Origin: an uncultured Verrucomicrobia subdivision 3 bacterium
GTDB lineage: Bacteria; Verrucomicrobiota; Verrucomicrobiia; Limisphaerales; UBA11358
Reading direction: 5' to 3'
Assembly (NCBI GenBank): GCA_903944085.1
Contig: CAJAQO010000319.1
Location: forward strand, 1-49,757
DNA length: 49,757 nt
Below the pieces are notes generated by a model. That model saw only the letters and a program-made list of their open reading frames with translations, had not been told where the DNA came from and made no database searches. The first letter of the stretch is position 1, and every line of letters begins with the position of its first letter. The position numbers and the translations under genes were made by a program. Positions 18,886 to 27,581 of this stretch are shown here, in pieces.

Positions 18886-18982
18886 CCTTAAGCCCAGTCC
18901 GCGAAGCTTTCTGATGCAGCGGTCATGCCCGCATTTTGCGCCGAAACGGAAAATTCGTCAACTGGGGTGCGCAGCTGGTGCT

Positions 18983-19061
18983 GTCCTAATCTTAATCTTG
19001 TTCTTACTCGTAATCGTTGTTTGAAGCGAATTAAGATTACGATGACGACTAGGGTTAGGAC
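18983..19061. repeat. Hexamer-periodic imperfect hairpin element (type A)
   Basis: GTCCTAA at 18983 and TTAGGAC ending at 19061 close a 79-bp imperfect palindrome. The left arm has TC every six bases (TCTTAA, TCTTGT, TCTTAC, TCGTAA), and the right arm is its approximate complement. It has the same design as the elements at 27512 and 30693 but a different sequence. It lies between two converging genes. Confidence 0.65.
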
Positions 19062-19483
19062 GTTGCCGCGCGCTTCACGGCTAGTCAGTGAATGCCACGC
19101 CGGATTGGTCTCAAACCGCCGGGCGGCTGGTTAAAAGTTTTGCGGTGGGGCGGGGCCGGAGAGGATTTTTGCCGAAATCTCTCATTTTGAACAGGCTGCC
19201 GGCGTGGAAACCCGGTTTCAAAGCGTTTTCAGTCCAGCTTCGCTGGTCGTTCCCGGCCACGCCAATTCTTTTAATCCAAGTGGTCCGCTGTAAAAAGTTG
19301 GACGGTCAACTTTCACTGGCTTTGACCCCGGGCCGTCGCGCGAAATTTAAATCTGAATTCCGAAGTTGATTTTGCCGGGCACTGCGAGGTGAAACTGCCA
19401 ACGCGTGAAAAATATTCCGCCGGCTTGGCGCTGCAAATATCGCAGCGTCAGACGTTCAATGCCCCGCAGTTTCGGAGTTTGGG
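19062..19483. other. Intergenic stretch, no gene recognised
   Basis: I found no supported coding region, RNA gene or convincing terminator for the convergent pseudopilin gene. A plus-strand open frame at 19088-19369 has no recognisable domain and is treated as chance. Confidence 0.4.
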
Positions 19484-20230
19484 TTAAATGGAGCCAGGAC
19501 TACCAACCTTCTTGCTGCTGACGTGCGCATCGAAATAAATATAGTTGCGCACGCTGCCATGAACCGGTTTGTCCGGCAAATCATCAGCCCAGCCGGCCGT
19601 TCCAAAGGCGACTTTGTCCGAGTCCACCAAGAGCCAAACCTCGGACAACGAACGCAGATTGGAAACCGCCGTGAGTTTGGCGGCCGCAAAACCCGGCACG
19701 CCGTTGAAGTCCGGGTAGCCAAAAGGATCCAGCAACGTGCTGCCGTTCGCGTTCGTCAACCCCACCGCCGACGGCACGGTGCGACAATAGACCACGACAT
19801 TGGACATGGTGGTGCTGGCGATATTCTGGTTGTAGTGCTGATAGCCGGGACAAAACATGGCCGGTGCCAGCCGAGTAGTTGCATCCGGCGCGTGATAACC
19901 AAGGTAAGTGGTCAACCAATAGACGAGTTTGTTCTGCGAGCTTTGATTGTAGCTGACGTCCTGGCCGGTCCAGAGGCCGGTGGAATTCTCGCGGCCGGGC
20001 GGCAGAAAGCCGTTGTTGTCATCCACCCACATCTGCACCGCGAGCCCCGTCTGCCGGAGGTTGCTCAAGCAGCCGGTCTGCTGGGCTTTGCGCTTGGCGT
20101 TGGCCAGCGCGGGCAGCAGCAACGCCGCCAGAATCGCGATGATCGCAATGACCACCAGCAATTCAATCAGCGTGAAACCGGCTACCGGCTTCCCCAACCG
20201 CCTGCCATTTTTGTTTTTAGTTGCCAACAT
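19484..20230 (-). CDS. Type II secretion/type IV pilus-like pseudopilin (prepilin N-terminal methylation domain)
   Basis: The protein is 248 residues from ATG 20230. A short basic leader of about 17 residues is followed by [20 protein letters not shown], the prepilin peptidase site (cleavage after Gly, methylation of Phe, Glu at +5) plus the hydrophobic helix. The globular part contains [14 protein letters not shown]-like sequence and ends near [14 protein letters not shown], matching the verrucomicrobial/planctomycetal G-type pseudopilins with a C-terminal YxDGHV-like motif. Such genomes carry dozens of these, so a specific role cannot be given. No pilus or secretion genes are adjacent. Confidence 0.88.
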   Translation of the reverse strand: MLATKNKNGRRLGKPVAGFTLIELLVVIAIIAILAALLLPALANAKRKAQQTGCLSNLRQTGLAVQMWVDDNNGFLPPGRENSTGLWTGQDVSYNQSSQNKLVYWLTTYLGYHAPDATTRLAPAMFCPGYQHYNQNIASTTMSNVVVYCRTVPSAVGLTNANGSTLLDPFGYPDFNGVPGFAAAKLTAVSNLRSLSEVWLLVDSDKVAFGTAGWADDLPDKPVHGSVRNYIYFDAHVSSKKVGSPGSI

Positions 20231-20480
20231 ATCAGCTTTTCAAGACGTCCTTGAACCCAATTTAGCAACTTTGCAAAATGCCGTCTAGGGCATGAATATG
20301 CTCTGGGTTGGTTTTTCTATTTGGAAGATGGCTCGCCATTTTTGCCAAGCGACCAAAGTTTGCGCGCGGAGCCGGGCTGAACCTATAAATCAAAATTGTC
20401 CCTTGGCGAGTCCCGCAAAGAATGGTTGCACGGTAACCAAGTCATTACTTCCCCGCCACCACATGCCCTGCCCTGCTTCA

Positions 20481-21410
20481 TCAAACATTGGCGGCGGCCA
20501 GAAATCTTTCCGCATCAATCGCCGCCGCGCAGCCGGCCCCGGCGGCGGTGATGGCCTGGCGATAAACGTGATCGGCACAATCGCCGGCCACAAACACGCC
20601 GGGAACATTCGTCATCGTGCCTTGCTGCGGCACGATGAAGCCGTTTTCGTCCGTGATGATTTTGCCTTTGAAAATTTCCGTATTCGGCACGTGGCCGATG
20701 GCGATGAACACGCCGGCGCACGACAAAGAAGTTTCTTCGCCCGTCTTGAGATTTTTCAATTTCACGGCGGTCACCTTGTCCTGCTTCACGTCGAGAATTT
20801 CGGTGACGGCGGAATCCCAGATGGGTTTGATTTTAGGATTCGCCAGCGTGCGCTCGGCCATGATTTTTGACGCCCGCAAAGAATCACGGCGATGAACGAG
20901 ATGGACGACCGAGCCGAAGCGCGTCAGGTAAAGCGCCTCTTCACATGCGGAATCGCCGCCGCCGACCACGACCAGCGGTTGATTGCGGAACACCGGTAGT
21001 GCGCCGTCGCAGGTCGCGCAGTAAGTCGTGCCTTTGGTTTCCAATTCATGTTCGCCGGGAACGCCGAGGTGTTTGTGGCCCGCACCGGTGGCGATGATGA
21101 CCGTTTCCGCAATCACTTTTTCGCCATCCACGACAAGATTAAACGGGCGCGCGGAAAAATCCACGGACTCGACGACGCCAAAGCTGGTTTTTGCGCCGAA
21201 GCGTTCGGCCTGTTTTTGCATGCGCGTCATCAATTCGTAGCCGTCCACGCCTTCGGGAAAGCCGGGGAAATTTTCCACGATGCTGGTGGTGGTGAGCAGG
21301 CCGCCGGGTTGCTGGCCGGTGAGCACCAGCGGCGCAAGCTGCGCGCGCGCAGTGTAAAGCGCCGCCGTCCAGCCCGCCGGTCCCGAACCAATGATGACAA
21401 CTTTTTCCAT
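20481..21410 (-). CDS. trxB: Thioredoxin reductase
   Basis: The protein is 309 residues, the normal length for this FAD- and NADPH-dependent enzyme that reduces thioredoxin. It begins MEKVVIIGSGPAGWTAAL (FAD-binding GxGxxG). The redox pair is Cys131-Ala-Thr-Cys134 (CATCDG), the NADPH site is GGGDSACEEALYL with HRRDSLRAS, and the second FAD motif is GVFVAGDC near the end. The frame is open 62 codons further upstream, but that part overlaps the end of nrdJ and precedes the FAD motif, so ATG 21410 is the start. It lies downstream of the B12-dependent ribonucleotide reductase, which needs thioredoxin-type reductant, with a terminator between the two genes. Confidence 0.96.
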   Translation of the reverse strand: MEKVVIIGSGPAGWTAALYTARAQLAPLVLTGQQPGGLLTTTSIVENFPGFPEGVDGYELMTRMQKQAERFGAKTSFGVVESVDFSARPFNLVVDGEKVIAETVIIATGAGHKHLGVPGEHELETKGTTYCATCDGALPVFRNQPLVVVGGGDSACEEALYLTRFGSVVHLVHRRDSLRASKIMAERTLANPKIKPIWDSAVTEILDVKQDKVTAVKLKNLKTGEETSLSCAGVFIAIGHVPNTEIFKGKIITDENGFIVPQQGTMTNVPGVFVAGDCADHVYRQAITAAGAGCAAAIDAERFLAAANV

Positions 21411-21457
21411 AGGCCGCGAAAGGTAATGGCTATGACGCCCACTGACAAGCCGGTTGA

Positions 21458-21495
21458 AAATAAAACCAGCCGGAGAACGCAAATTCTCCGGCTGG
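21458..21495 (-). terminator. Rho-independent terminator after nrdJ
   Basis: On the minus strand CCAGCCGGAGAA (21495-21484) and TTCTCCGGCTGG (21477-21466) form a perfect 12-bp stem with a 6-nt loop, followed by TTTTATTT. It begins 16 bp after the nrdJ stop and separates nrdJ from trxB. Confidence 0.93.
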
Positions 21496-21511
21496 CAAGA
21501 TGAATTATTTT

Positions 21512-24500
21512 TTACGAGCAGCCGAGGCTTTCGCCGCAGTTGAGACATTTGTAGCACGCACCGTTGCGCACGACGACATTGCCGCAGTTCGGACACGTCG
21601 GCGCGTCCTGCTGGTTGGTGATCATCGAGGTCAGCGTCATTGCGCGGCGTTCCTGCTTGCCGGCCTTGGCGGGTTTGGCGGCAACCATCTCCGTGTCGTC
21701 CGACATCGGCAACAATTCAGGCACCGGCCGGTTCACGTTTTTTTTTATCTCTTCGGCCAGGCCGGGCATCGCCAGATCCGGCTGCGTGCGGACGACCTGG
21801 AGGCTTTCGCGATAGCCGGGGACGAATTGCAGCGCCATCCAGCGGAACACGTAGTCCGTGATGGACGAGGCGTTGCGAATCTCCGGATTTTTCGTGAACC
21901 CGCTCGGCTCGAAACGCTGGTGTGCGAATTTTCGCGCGAGCGCTTCCAGCGGCACGCCGTATTGCCACGCGAGGCTGGTCAAGGTGCCAATGCTGTCCAT
22001 CAAGCCGCCGATGGTGGAACCTTCCTTGGCCATCGTGATGAACAATTCGCCGGGCTGGCCGTCGTCAAACAGGCCGACAGTGAGATAACCTTCGTGGCCG
22101 GCGATGTCGAATTTGTGCGTGACGGCTGTGCGCGTGTCGGGCAGGCGGCGGCGCAGCGGTTTGCCGGATTCATCCTGCAGCCGCGCCACTTCGGCTTCCA
22201 GTTCCTTGATGCGATTGGCGAATGTGGAATTGTCGTCGGCAGCCGTTTTATCGCCGCCTTCGTTGGTTTTTTTCGTGTTGAGCGGCTGCGAACGCTTCGA
22301 GCCGTCGCGGTAAATCGCCACGCACTTCAAACCCATCTTCCAGGCCTGAACGTAGGTGTCGCGGATTTCGGCGACAGTGCATTCATTCGGCATGTTGACG
22401 GTTTTGGAAATCGCGCCGCTGATGAACGGCTGCGCGGCGGCCATCATTTTCAAATGCGCCAGATAGCCGATGCTGCGCTTGCCTTGATGCGGTTTGAACG
22501 CGCAATCAAAGACCGGCAGATGTTCGGACTTGAGACCGCTTTTGATCGTCGCGCCATTTTCCTGAATGTCCTCAATCGTGTCGTGCTTCTCGATGTGCGC
22601 AATGATCTTGGTGACGCTGGCGGCATCGTAGCCGAGCCGACGCAACGCGTCCGCCACGCCGCGGTTGACAATCTTCAACATGCCGCCGCCGGCGAGCAGT
22701 TTGTATTTCACGAGCGCGATGTCGGGCTCCACGCCCGTCGTGTCGCAGTCCATCAAAAACGCAATCGTGCCGGTCGGCGCGAGCACGGTGACTTGGGCGT
22801 TGCGATAGCCATGCTGCTTGCCTTTGGCGAGCGCGCTGTCCCAGCACTTGCGCGCTTCCGTCTTGAGATAACCAAATTCCGCGCTCGGATGAATTGCTTC
22901 GACGGCTTCACGATGCAGCTTGATGACGCCGAGCATGGATTCGACGTTGTCCTTTGCCACGGTTTTCGCGACGCCGGCACACCGCGCATCACGATAACCC
23001 GCGAACGGGCCGACATTGGCGGCAATCTCCGCGCTCTGCTCGTAAGCGTGACCGGTCATGATGGCGGTGATCGCCCCGGCCAGCGCGCGGCCTTCATCGG
23101 AATCGTAAGGCAAACCATAGCTCATGCAGAGCGAACCGAGGTTCGCGAAGCCGAGGCCGAGCGTGCGGAAAATGTGGGAATTTTCGGCGATGTCCTTGGT
23201 CGGATAGCTCGCGTTGTCCACGAGAATTTCCTGCGCGGTGATGAAGATGCGCACGGCGGCTTTGAAGCGCTCGATGTCAAAGATGCCGTCTTCACGCTTG
23301 AACTTCATCAAATTCAGCGACGCCAGATTGCACGCGGTGTTGTTGATGAAAACGTATTCGCTGCACGGATTCGTGGAGTGAATCGGTTCGGTGCCTTTGC
23401 AGGTGTGCCATTTTTGAATGGCCCCGTCGTATTGAATGCCGGGGTCGCCGCAGATGTGCGTGCCTTCGGCAATTTTTTCGAGCAGCCGGCTCGCGTCTTT
23501 CTTTTGGAGCGGCTTGTTATCTTTGACGGTGCGCGTCCACCATTCCTTGCCGGCCAGCGCGGCTTCAAAAAACTCGTCGCTCGCGCGGACGGACAGATTT
23601 TCATTCTGATACATCACGCTGCCGTAAGCGTCGCCGTTGTAGCTGCCGTCATAGCCTTGCTCGATCAACGCCCACGCTTTCTTTTCTTCCTTCTGCTTGG
23701 CGTCAATGAATTCTTCGATATCGCCATGCCAATCGCGGAGCGTGTTCATTTTCGCGGCGCGGCGCGTCTTGCCGCCGGACTTCACGACGTTGGCGACCTG
23801 GTCGTAAACTTTCAGGAAGCTCATCGGACCGCTGGGCCGACCGCCGCCGCTCAATTTTTCGCGGCTGGAACGGATCGGTGACAGGTCGGTGCCGGTGCCG
23901 GAACCGTATTTGAACAACATCGCTTCGCTGTAGGCGAGGTGCATGATGTCTTCCATGTTGTCCTGCACGGACTGGATAAAGCAGGCGCTGCCCTGCGGAT
24001 ATTCATACTGCGTCTTGGCGCGCTCGGCTTCCTTGTTCTTGCGGTTGAAATACCAGTTGCCCTTGCTGGAATTTTTGCCGACGCCGTATTCGTGATACAA
24101 TCCGACGTTGAACCACACCGGCGAATTGAATGCGCCGTATTGATTCAAACACAGCCACGTCAGCTCCTCGCAAAAAATCTCGCCGTCCGCCTTGCTGAAG
24201 TAACCATCCGCGATGCCCCAATCGGAAATCGTCCGGGTGATGCGGTGAATGAGTTGGCGCACCGACGTTTCGCGTTCGGAGGTATGTTGCTCGCCGTAAA
24301 AATATTTCGACACGACGACTTTTGTCGCCAGCACGGACCACGATTTCGGCACCTCGACATTTTCCTGCTTGAAGATGACTTTGCCCGCGTCGTCAGTGAT
24401 TTCGGCGGTGCGCTGGTCCCATTCGACCTGGTCGAACGGCTTCACGTTGGCGTCGCTGAACACGCGTTCGATGCGCAGCGATTTTTTGGTTTCGGCTTTG

Positions 24501-24592
24501 ATTTTCACGGAACGAGTGGTGGAAATTTTTGGGGTGCGGCGGCTGGCGGCTTTAGGAGCCGGAGCCGAGACATCCTCGCGGGTATCAATCAT
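21512..24592 (-). CDS. nrdJ: Adenosylcobalamin-dependent (class II) ribonucleoside-diphosphate reductase
   Basis: The protein is 1,026 residues from ATG 24592, which has AGGA seven bases upstream. It reduces ribonucleotides to deoxyribonucleotides using vitamin B12. Motifs include NPCSEY with Cys410 followed by NLASLNL, the loop APTGTIAFLMDCDTTG, and a C-terminal zinc-ribbon-like CPNCGNVV...CLNCGES that acts in reductant exchange in this family. The N-terminus is basic and low-complexity (about 35 residues), as in other long NrdJ proteins. No class I (nrdAB) or class III (nrdD) gene is in the window. A B12 riboswitch was looked for upstream and not recognised. The opposite strand is also widely open here because of GC bias, but that frame has no known domains. 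Confidence 0.96.
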   Translation of the reverse strand: MIDTREDVSAPAPKAASRRTPKISTTRSVKIKAETKKSLRIERVFSDANVKPFDQVEWDQRTAEITDDAGKVIFKQENVEVPKSWSVLATKVVVSKYFYGEQHTSERETSVRQLIHRITRTISDWGIADGYFSKADGEIFCEELTWLCLNQYGAFNSPVWFNVGLYHEYGVGKNSSKGNWYFNRKNKEAERAKTQYEYPQGSACFIQSVQDNMEDIMHLAYSEAMLFKYGSGTGTDLSPIRSSREKLSGGGRPSGPMSFLKVYDQVANVVKSGGKTRRAAKMNTLRDWHGDIEEFIDAKQKEEKKAWALIEQGYDGSYNGDAYGSVMYQNENLSVRASDEFFEAALAGKEWWTRTVKDNKPLQKKDASRLLEKIAEGTHICGDPGIQYDGAIQKWHTCKGTEPIHSTNPCSEYVFINNTACNLASLNLMKFKREDGIFDIERFKAAVRIFITAQEILVDNASYPTKDIAENSHIFRTLGLGFANLGSLCMSYGLPYDSDEGRALAGAITAIMTGHAYEQSAEIAANVGPFAGYRDARCAGVAKTVAKDNVESMLGVIKLHREAVEAIHPSAEFGYLKTEARKCWDSALAKGKQHGYRNAQVTVLAPTGTIAFLMDCDTTGVEPDIALVKYKLLAGGGMLKIVNRGVADALRRLGYDAASVTKIIAHIEKHDTIEDIQENGATIKSGLKSEHLPVFDCAFKPHQGKRSIGYLAHLKMMAAAQPFISGAISKTVNMPNECTVAEIRDTYVQAWKMGLKCVAIYRDGSKRSQPLNTKKTNEGGDKTAADDNSTFANRIKELEAEVARLQDESGKPLRRRLPDTRTAVTHKFDIAGHEGYLTVGLFDDGQPGELFITMAKEGSTIGGLMDSIGTLTSLAWQYGVPLEALARKFAHQRFEPSGFTKNPEIRNASSITDYVFRWMALQFVPGYRESLQVVRTQPDLAMPGLAEEIKKNVNRPVPELLPMSDDTEMVAAKPAKAGKQERRAMTLTSMITNQQDAPTCPNCGNVVVRNGACYKCLNCGESLGCS

Positions 24593-24938
24593 GGTATTAT
24601 CCTGTTTAATTATTAGATTTGAATCCTGGCGTCTCCAAGAGAAGTAATCATGCGCCAAGGCTCAAAAAACAATCAATTTTCATTGAAAAACCGGTTTTCT
24701 ATGAAAATTGAAGCCCCCTACTAATTGGGGAACGGTCTTTATCTTGCTACCATGGGTTGTGGATTTCAAGAAAATTTTACAAGAAAGTGACGTGAACGAT
24801 ATTTCCAAATGAATTCACGGAAATCAACGGCCTTCGACCGGGCTGACGAACAAATTTGCCGGTCAAAAGGCGGTCATTCGCCGGCCGGCCAGAAGATTGA
24901 ATTTGTTGTTTGGCGAGGAAACATTAAACTGCGCCGCC
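24593..24938. other. Divergent intergenic region between nrdJ and yhbY
   Basis: A 346-bp AT-rich region (for this genome) that must hold promoters for both directions. Its clearest element is the palindrome at 24674-24710. A possible plus-strand start at TTG 24897, extending yhbY by 14 codons, is less likely than ATG 24939. Confidence 0.5.
24674..24710. promoter_or_regulatory. Long near-perfect palindrome upstream of nrdJ
   Basis: CAATTTTCAT (24674-24683) and ATGAAAATTG (24701-24710) are perfect inverted repeats. They continue inward with TGAAAAA and TTTTCT around a central CCGG, giving 15 paired positions per side with one mismatch. It lies 82 bp upstream of the nrdJ start. It does not match the NrdR box consensus. 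It may be an operator or a transcript hairpin. Confidence 0.5.
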
Positions 24939-25241
24939 ATGCTCGAACCACTCACCAATCCGCAGATCCGCAAATTCAAGGCCGCCGCGCAACGCTTGGA
25001 GCCGATGCTGAAAGTCGGCCAAGCCGGTTTGAGCGACGGTTTCATCCGCACCGTCTCGGAAACGCTGGCCCAGCACGAACTGGTGAAGATCAAGTTCGTG
25101 AACTTCAAGGACCAAAAGAAGGAACTCGCGCCGCTGCTGGCGGAAAAGACCGCGAGCCACCTCGTCATGCGCGTTGGCAACGTGATGGTGCTGCACCGCC
25201 CGCGCCCGGCCGCAACCGAAACCGAACCGGCGGGCGAATGA
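24939..25241 (+). CDS. yhbY: YhbY-family (CRM domain) ribosome-associated RNA-binding protein
   Basis: The protein is 100 residues from ATG 24939, the usual length for YhbY. The CRS1-YhbY domain spans nearly all of it: LTNPQIRKFKAAAQRLEPML, then KVGQAGLSDGFIRTV, then the AQHELVKIKFVN strand-helix, then a GNVMVLHRP end. The family binds precursor 50S ribosomal particles. The usual GxxG-type loop is represented by VGQAG. It is the first plus-strand gene of a run with phoH, ybeY, DUF502 and recO, several of which act in RNA or ribosome metabolism. Confidence 0.9.
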   Translation: MLEPLTNPQIRKFKAAAQRLEPMLKVGQAGLSDGFIRTVSETLAQHELVKIKFVNFKDQKKELAPLLAEKTASHLVMRVGNVMVLHRPRPAATETEPAGE

Positions 25242-25330
25242 GCTTCCGGCGGCGGCTTTTTCAACGGCTGCGAACGCGGATCAATTTCATGTTTCAATGG
25301 CGATAATTTGTGGCAAAATGATTTTCAATT

Positions 25331-26296
25331 GTGGCAACCGAAACCCTTCATTTTGAGAACGCGCGGTTCGCGCAGCAACTCTTCAACCACGAGCCGCGCA
25401 ATTTGCAGGCGCTCGAAACCGAACTCGGCGTCAAGGCGACCGCGCGCGAAGGCTGGATCAAACTCGATGGCGAAGCCGCCGCCGTGGAACGCGCAAAACA
25501 ACTTTTTGCGTCGCTGGAAAATTTGTTGAAAGCCGGCTCGCCGGTGAAGAATCGGGAATTCACGCACGCGCTCAACGTGGTGAAACACGAGGGTGCCACC
25601 ACGCTGAAAGACATGGTGAGCGACCGCGTGACCACGCACGACCGCAAGCCGGGCGTGACCGCGAAAACTGTCGGCCAGAAGAAATATCTCGACGCCATCC
25701 GCAAGCACGACATCACGTTCGGCATCGGGCCGGCGGGCACGGGCAAAACGTATCTGGCAGTGGCGATGGCGCTGTCCGCGATGCGCGAAGGCAGTGTTTC
25801 GCGGATTATTTTGACGCGGCCGGCGGTGGAAGCCGGCGAGGCACTGGGTTTTTTGCCGGGCGACTTGCTGGAAAAAATCACGCCGTATCTGCGGCCGCTG
25901 CACGACGCGCTGCATGACATGCTGCCCGCCGATGAAATCGCCAAGCACATGGAGCGCGCCACGATTGAGATCGCGCCGCTGGCCTACATGCGCGGCCGCA
26001 CGTTGAACGGCGCGTTTATTATTTTGGACGAGGCGCAAAATTCCACGACGGAGCAGATGCTGATGTTTCTCACGCGGCTCGGCCACGGCTCGAAGGCGGT
26101 CATCACCGGCGACGAAACGCAGATTGATTTGCCGGCGCACAAACATTCCGGCCTGGCCGAGGCGCATCGCGCGCTCAAGCATACGGAAGGCATCGCCATC
26201 ATTGAATTTTCCAAGCGCGACGTGGTGCGGCATCCGCTGGTGCAACGGATCATCGCGGCTTACGAGGAGCATCGCGGCCGGGCGAAAACGGAATGA
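25331..26296 (+). CDS. phoH: PhoH-family ATPase
   Basis: The protein is 321 residues from GTG 25331. The N-terminal about 110 residues resemble the KH-like region of PhoH-like proteins. The ATPase has Walker A GPAGTGKT (133-140), TRPAVEAGEALGFLPGDL, Walker B IILDEAQN (DEAQ at 233-236) and TGDETQIDLP. The family is linked to RNA metabolism and phosphate or stress responses, but the reaction is not settled. The position directly before ybeY is widely conserved in bacteria and supports the call. A hairpin repeat (26303-26366) lies between the two genes. Confidence 0.95.
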   Translation: MATETLHFENARFAQQLFNHEPRNLQALETELGVKATAREGWIKLDGEAAAVERAKQLFASLENLLKAGSPVKNREFTHALNVVKHEGATTLKDMVSDRVTTHDRKPGVTAKTVGQKKYLDAIRKHDITFGIGPAGTGKTYLAVAMALSAMREGSVSRIILTRPAVEAGEALGFLPGDLLEKITPYLRPLHDALHDMLPADEIAKHMERATIEIAPLAYMRGRTLNGAFIILDEAQNSTTEQMLMFLTRLGHGSKAVITGDETQIDLPAHKHSGLAEAHRALKHTEGIAIIEFSKRDVVRHPLVQRIIAAYEEHRGRAKTE

Positions 26297-26302
26297 CCTC
26301 TC

Positions 26303-26366
26303 GTAGCAGCCGAGGCAACGAGGCTCAAACTAAAAATGGTCAGAGCCTCCTCACGTCGGCTGCTAC
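26303..26366. repeat. Intergenic hairpin repeat between phoH and ybeY
   Basis: GTAGCAGCCGA (26303-26313) pairs perfectly with TCGGCTGCTAC (26356-26366). After a 7-nt internal mismatch on each side, AGGCTC pairs with GAGCCT around an A-rich loop, giving a 64-bp element with 24-nt arms. It sits 6 bp after phoH and 10 bp before the ybeY start, so it is probably transcribed. It has the form of a REP-like or MITE-like repeat; only one copy is seen in this window. Confidence 0.75.
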
Positions 26367-26376
26367 AAATTGAAAA

Positions 26377-26862
26377 ATGAACATCGTTATCGCCAGCCGC
26401 CAGCGGACGAAAAAAATCAACCTGCGTTTGCTCAAGCAAATCGCACGCGTGCTGCTGACAGAATTGGAAATTGAAAACGCGGAACTCGGCATCGCGCTCG
26501 TCGGCGCCAAGGAAATGGCGCGCGTCAACTGGAATTTTCTCCGGCACGAAGGCTCGACGGACGTCATCACGTTCGACCACGCGGAAAAGCGGAAAGCGGA
26601 AAGCGGAAAGCGGAAAAGCCTCCACGGCGAATTGTTCATTTGTGTGGACGACGCGGTGGCCCAGGCGAAGAAATTTAAAACCAACTGGCAATCCGAGGTG
26701 GTGCGTTACGTCGTCCACGGCGTTTTGCATTTGGTTGGCCACGACGATTTGAAGCCGGCGTTGCGGCGCAAAATGAAGCGCGCGGAAAACCGGCTGGTGC
26801 GGTGCCTGGAAAAAAGCTTTTCTCTCGCGCAACTTTCGCGGGCGGGTAAAATCAACGCGTGA
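26377..26862 (+). CDS. ybeY: Endoribonuclease YbeY (rRNA maturation/quality control)
   Basis: The protein is 161 residues from ATG 26377. The zinc-binding signature HGVLHLVGHD (His114, His118, His124) is intact, preceded by STDVITFDH. YbeY is a metal-dependent endoribonuclease acting in 16S rRNA maturation and ribosome quality control. Between TDVITFDH and LHGELFICVDD, where the family normally has a short variable loop, there is an insert of about 13 residues (AEKRKAESGKRKS) encoded by a heptamer tandem repeat (26581-26617). The last base pairs overlap the next gene (GTGA at 26859-26862), indicating translational coupling. Confidence 0.95.
   Translation: MNIVIASRQRTKKINLRLLKQIARVLLTELEIENAELGIALVGAKEMARVNWNFLRHEGSTDVITFDHAEKRKAESGKRKSLHGELFICVDDAVAQAKKFKTNWQSEVVRYVVHGVLHLVGHDDLKPALRRKMKRAENRLVRCLEKSFSLAQLSRAGKINA
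26581..26617 (+). repeat. Heptamer tandem repeat inside ybeY
   Basis: Five units of GCGGAAA, the first and last with an extra A (8+7+7+7+8 nt), lie in frame and encode a Lys/Arg/Glu-rich loop. Because 7 is not a multiple of 3, gain or loss of one unit would shift the ybeY frame before the catalytic His cluster. Confidence 0.9.
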
Positions 26863-27533
26863 GAAAAACTCTTTTTGCCCGCTGGCGCGCCAGTTTCTTC
26901 GCCGGACTGGCCGTGACGCTGCCGGCCATTGTTTCGGTAGCCGCCGTGGTGTGGCTGTTCCGCACGGCGTCCAATTTCACCGACACGCTGCTGTTTTTCC
27001 TCAAAATCGTCCTGGAGAAAAAAGACATTTACGTCAACGGCCAGTCCGGCGACATGTTTTGGTATTGGAGCGTGCTGGCGTTTGCGCTCGCGGTGATTTT
27101 GATTTCCCTCGTCGGCCTGCTGGCGCGGTATTATATCGGGAAGCGGATGCTCGAGTGGCTGGACACGGTGATGATGAACGTGCCGCTGCTGAACAAAGTC
27201 TATGGCGCGATCAAACAACTCAACGCCGCGTTTTCCGGCAACAAAAATTCCTTCCAGACGGTCGTGCTGGTGGAGTTTCCGGGGCCGGGGAATTATTCCG
27301 TCGGTTTCCTCACGAACGAGGCGCAGGGCGAAGTCCAAAAAAAATCCGGCAAAAACCTCGTGGCCGTGTTCATTCCCACCACGCCGAATCCCACCTCCGG
27401 TTTTCTCATTTTGGTGCCGGAGGAAAAAATCACCAAGCTCGACATGAGCGTGGCCGACGGCATCAAATACATCGTCAGCCTCGGCTCGATTGCGCCGGAA
27501 CCTCTGCCGGCAAAATCATCCTCATCCTCATGA
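26859..27533 (+). CDS. DUF502 family inner-membrane protein
   Basis: The protein is 224 residues from GTG 26859, which overlaps the ybeY stop. It has two transmembrane helices at about 12-35 (FFAGLAVTLPAIVSVAAVVW) and about 68-92 (YWSVLAFALAVILISLVGLL). They are followed by the DUF502 hallmarks NVPLLNKVYGAIKQL and an IPTTPNPTSGFL motif. The biochemical function is unknown. The last five residues are all Ser and are encoded by a hairpin repeat element (27512-27578) that also supplies the stop codon, so the original C-terminus may have been replaced. Confidence 0.9.
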   Translation: MRKTLFARWRASFFAGLAVTLPAIVSVAAVVWLFRTASNFTDTLLFFLKIVLEKKDIYVNGQSGDMFWYWSVLAFALAVILISLVGLLARYYIGKRMLEWLDTVMMNVPLLNKVYGAIKQLNAAFSGNKNSFQTVVLVEFPGPGNYSVGFLTNEAQGEVQKKSGKNLVAVFIPTTPNPTSGFLILVPEEKITKLDMSVADGIKYIVSLGSIAPEPLPAKSSSSS

Positions 27534-27578
27534 TTCAAATTTGAGGATGACGATGAGCCTGAGAATGAAGATGATTTT
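27512..27578. repeat. Hexamer-periodic hairpin element spanning the DUF502 stop and the recO leader
   Basis: AAAATCATC (27512-27520) pairs with GATGATTTT (27570-27578), and an inner stem TCATCCTCA (27522-27530) pairs with TGAGGATGA (27542-27550). The left arm is a TCATCC hexamer run. It encodes the last codons and stop of DUF502 and ends 3 bp before the recO GTG. The purine-rich right arm (GAATGAAGATG) is the only ribosome-binding-like sequence before recO. Confidence 0.8.
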
Positions 27579-27581
27579 GAT

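Noticed and set aside
21500-23881. A 793-codon open frame on the plus strand opposite nrdJ
   Set aside because: It is the shadow of nrdJ codon bias; it has no domain, and the minus strand encodes an unambiguous enzyme.
24593-24938. Cobalamin riboswitch or NrdR box upstream of nrdJ
   Set aside because: No B12-box-like sequence and no match to the NrdR consensus was found; only the unrelated palindrome is present.
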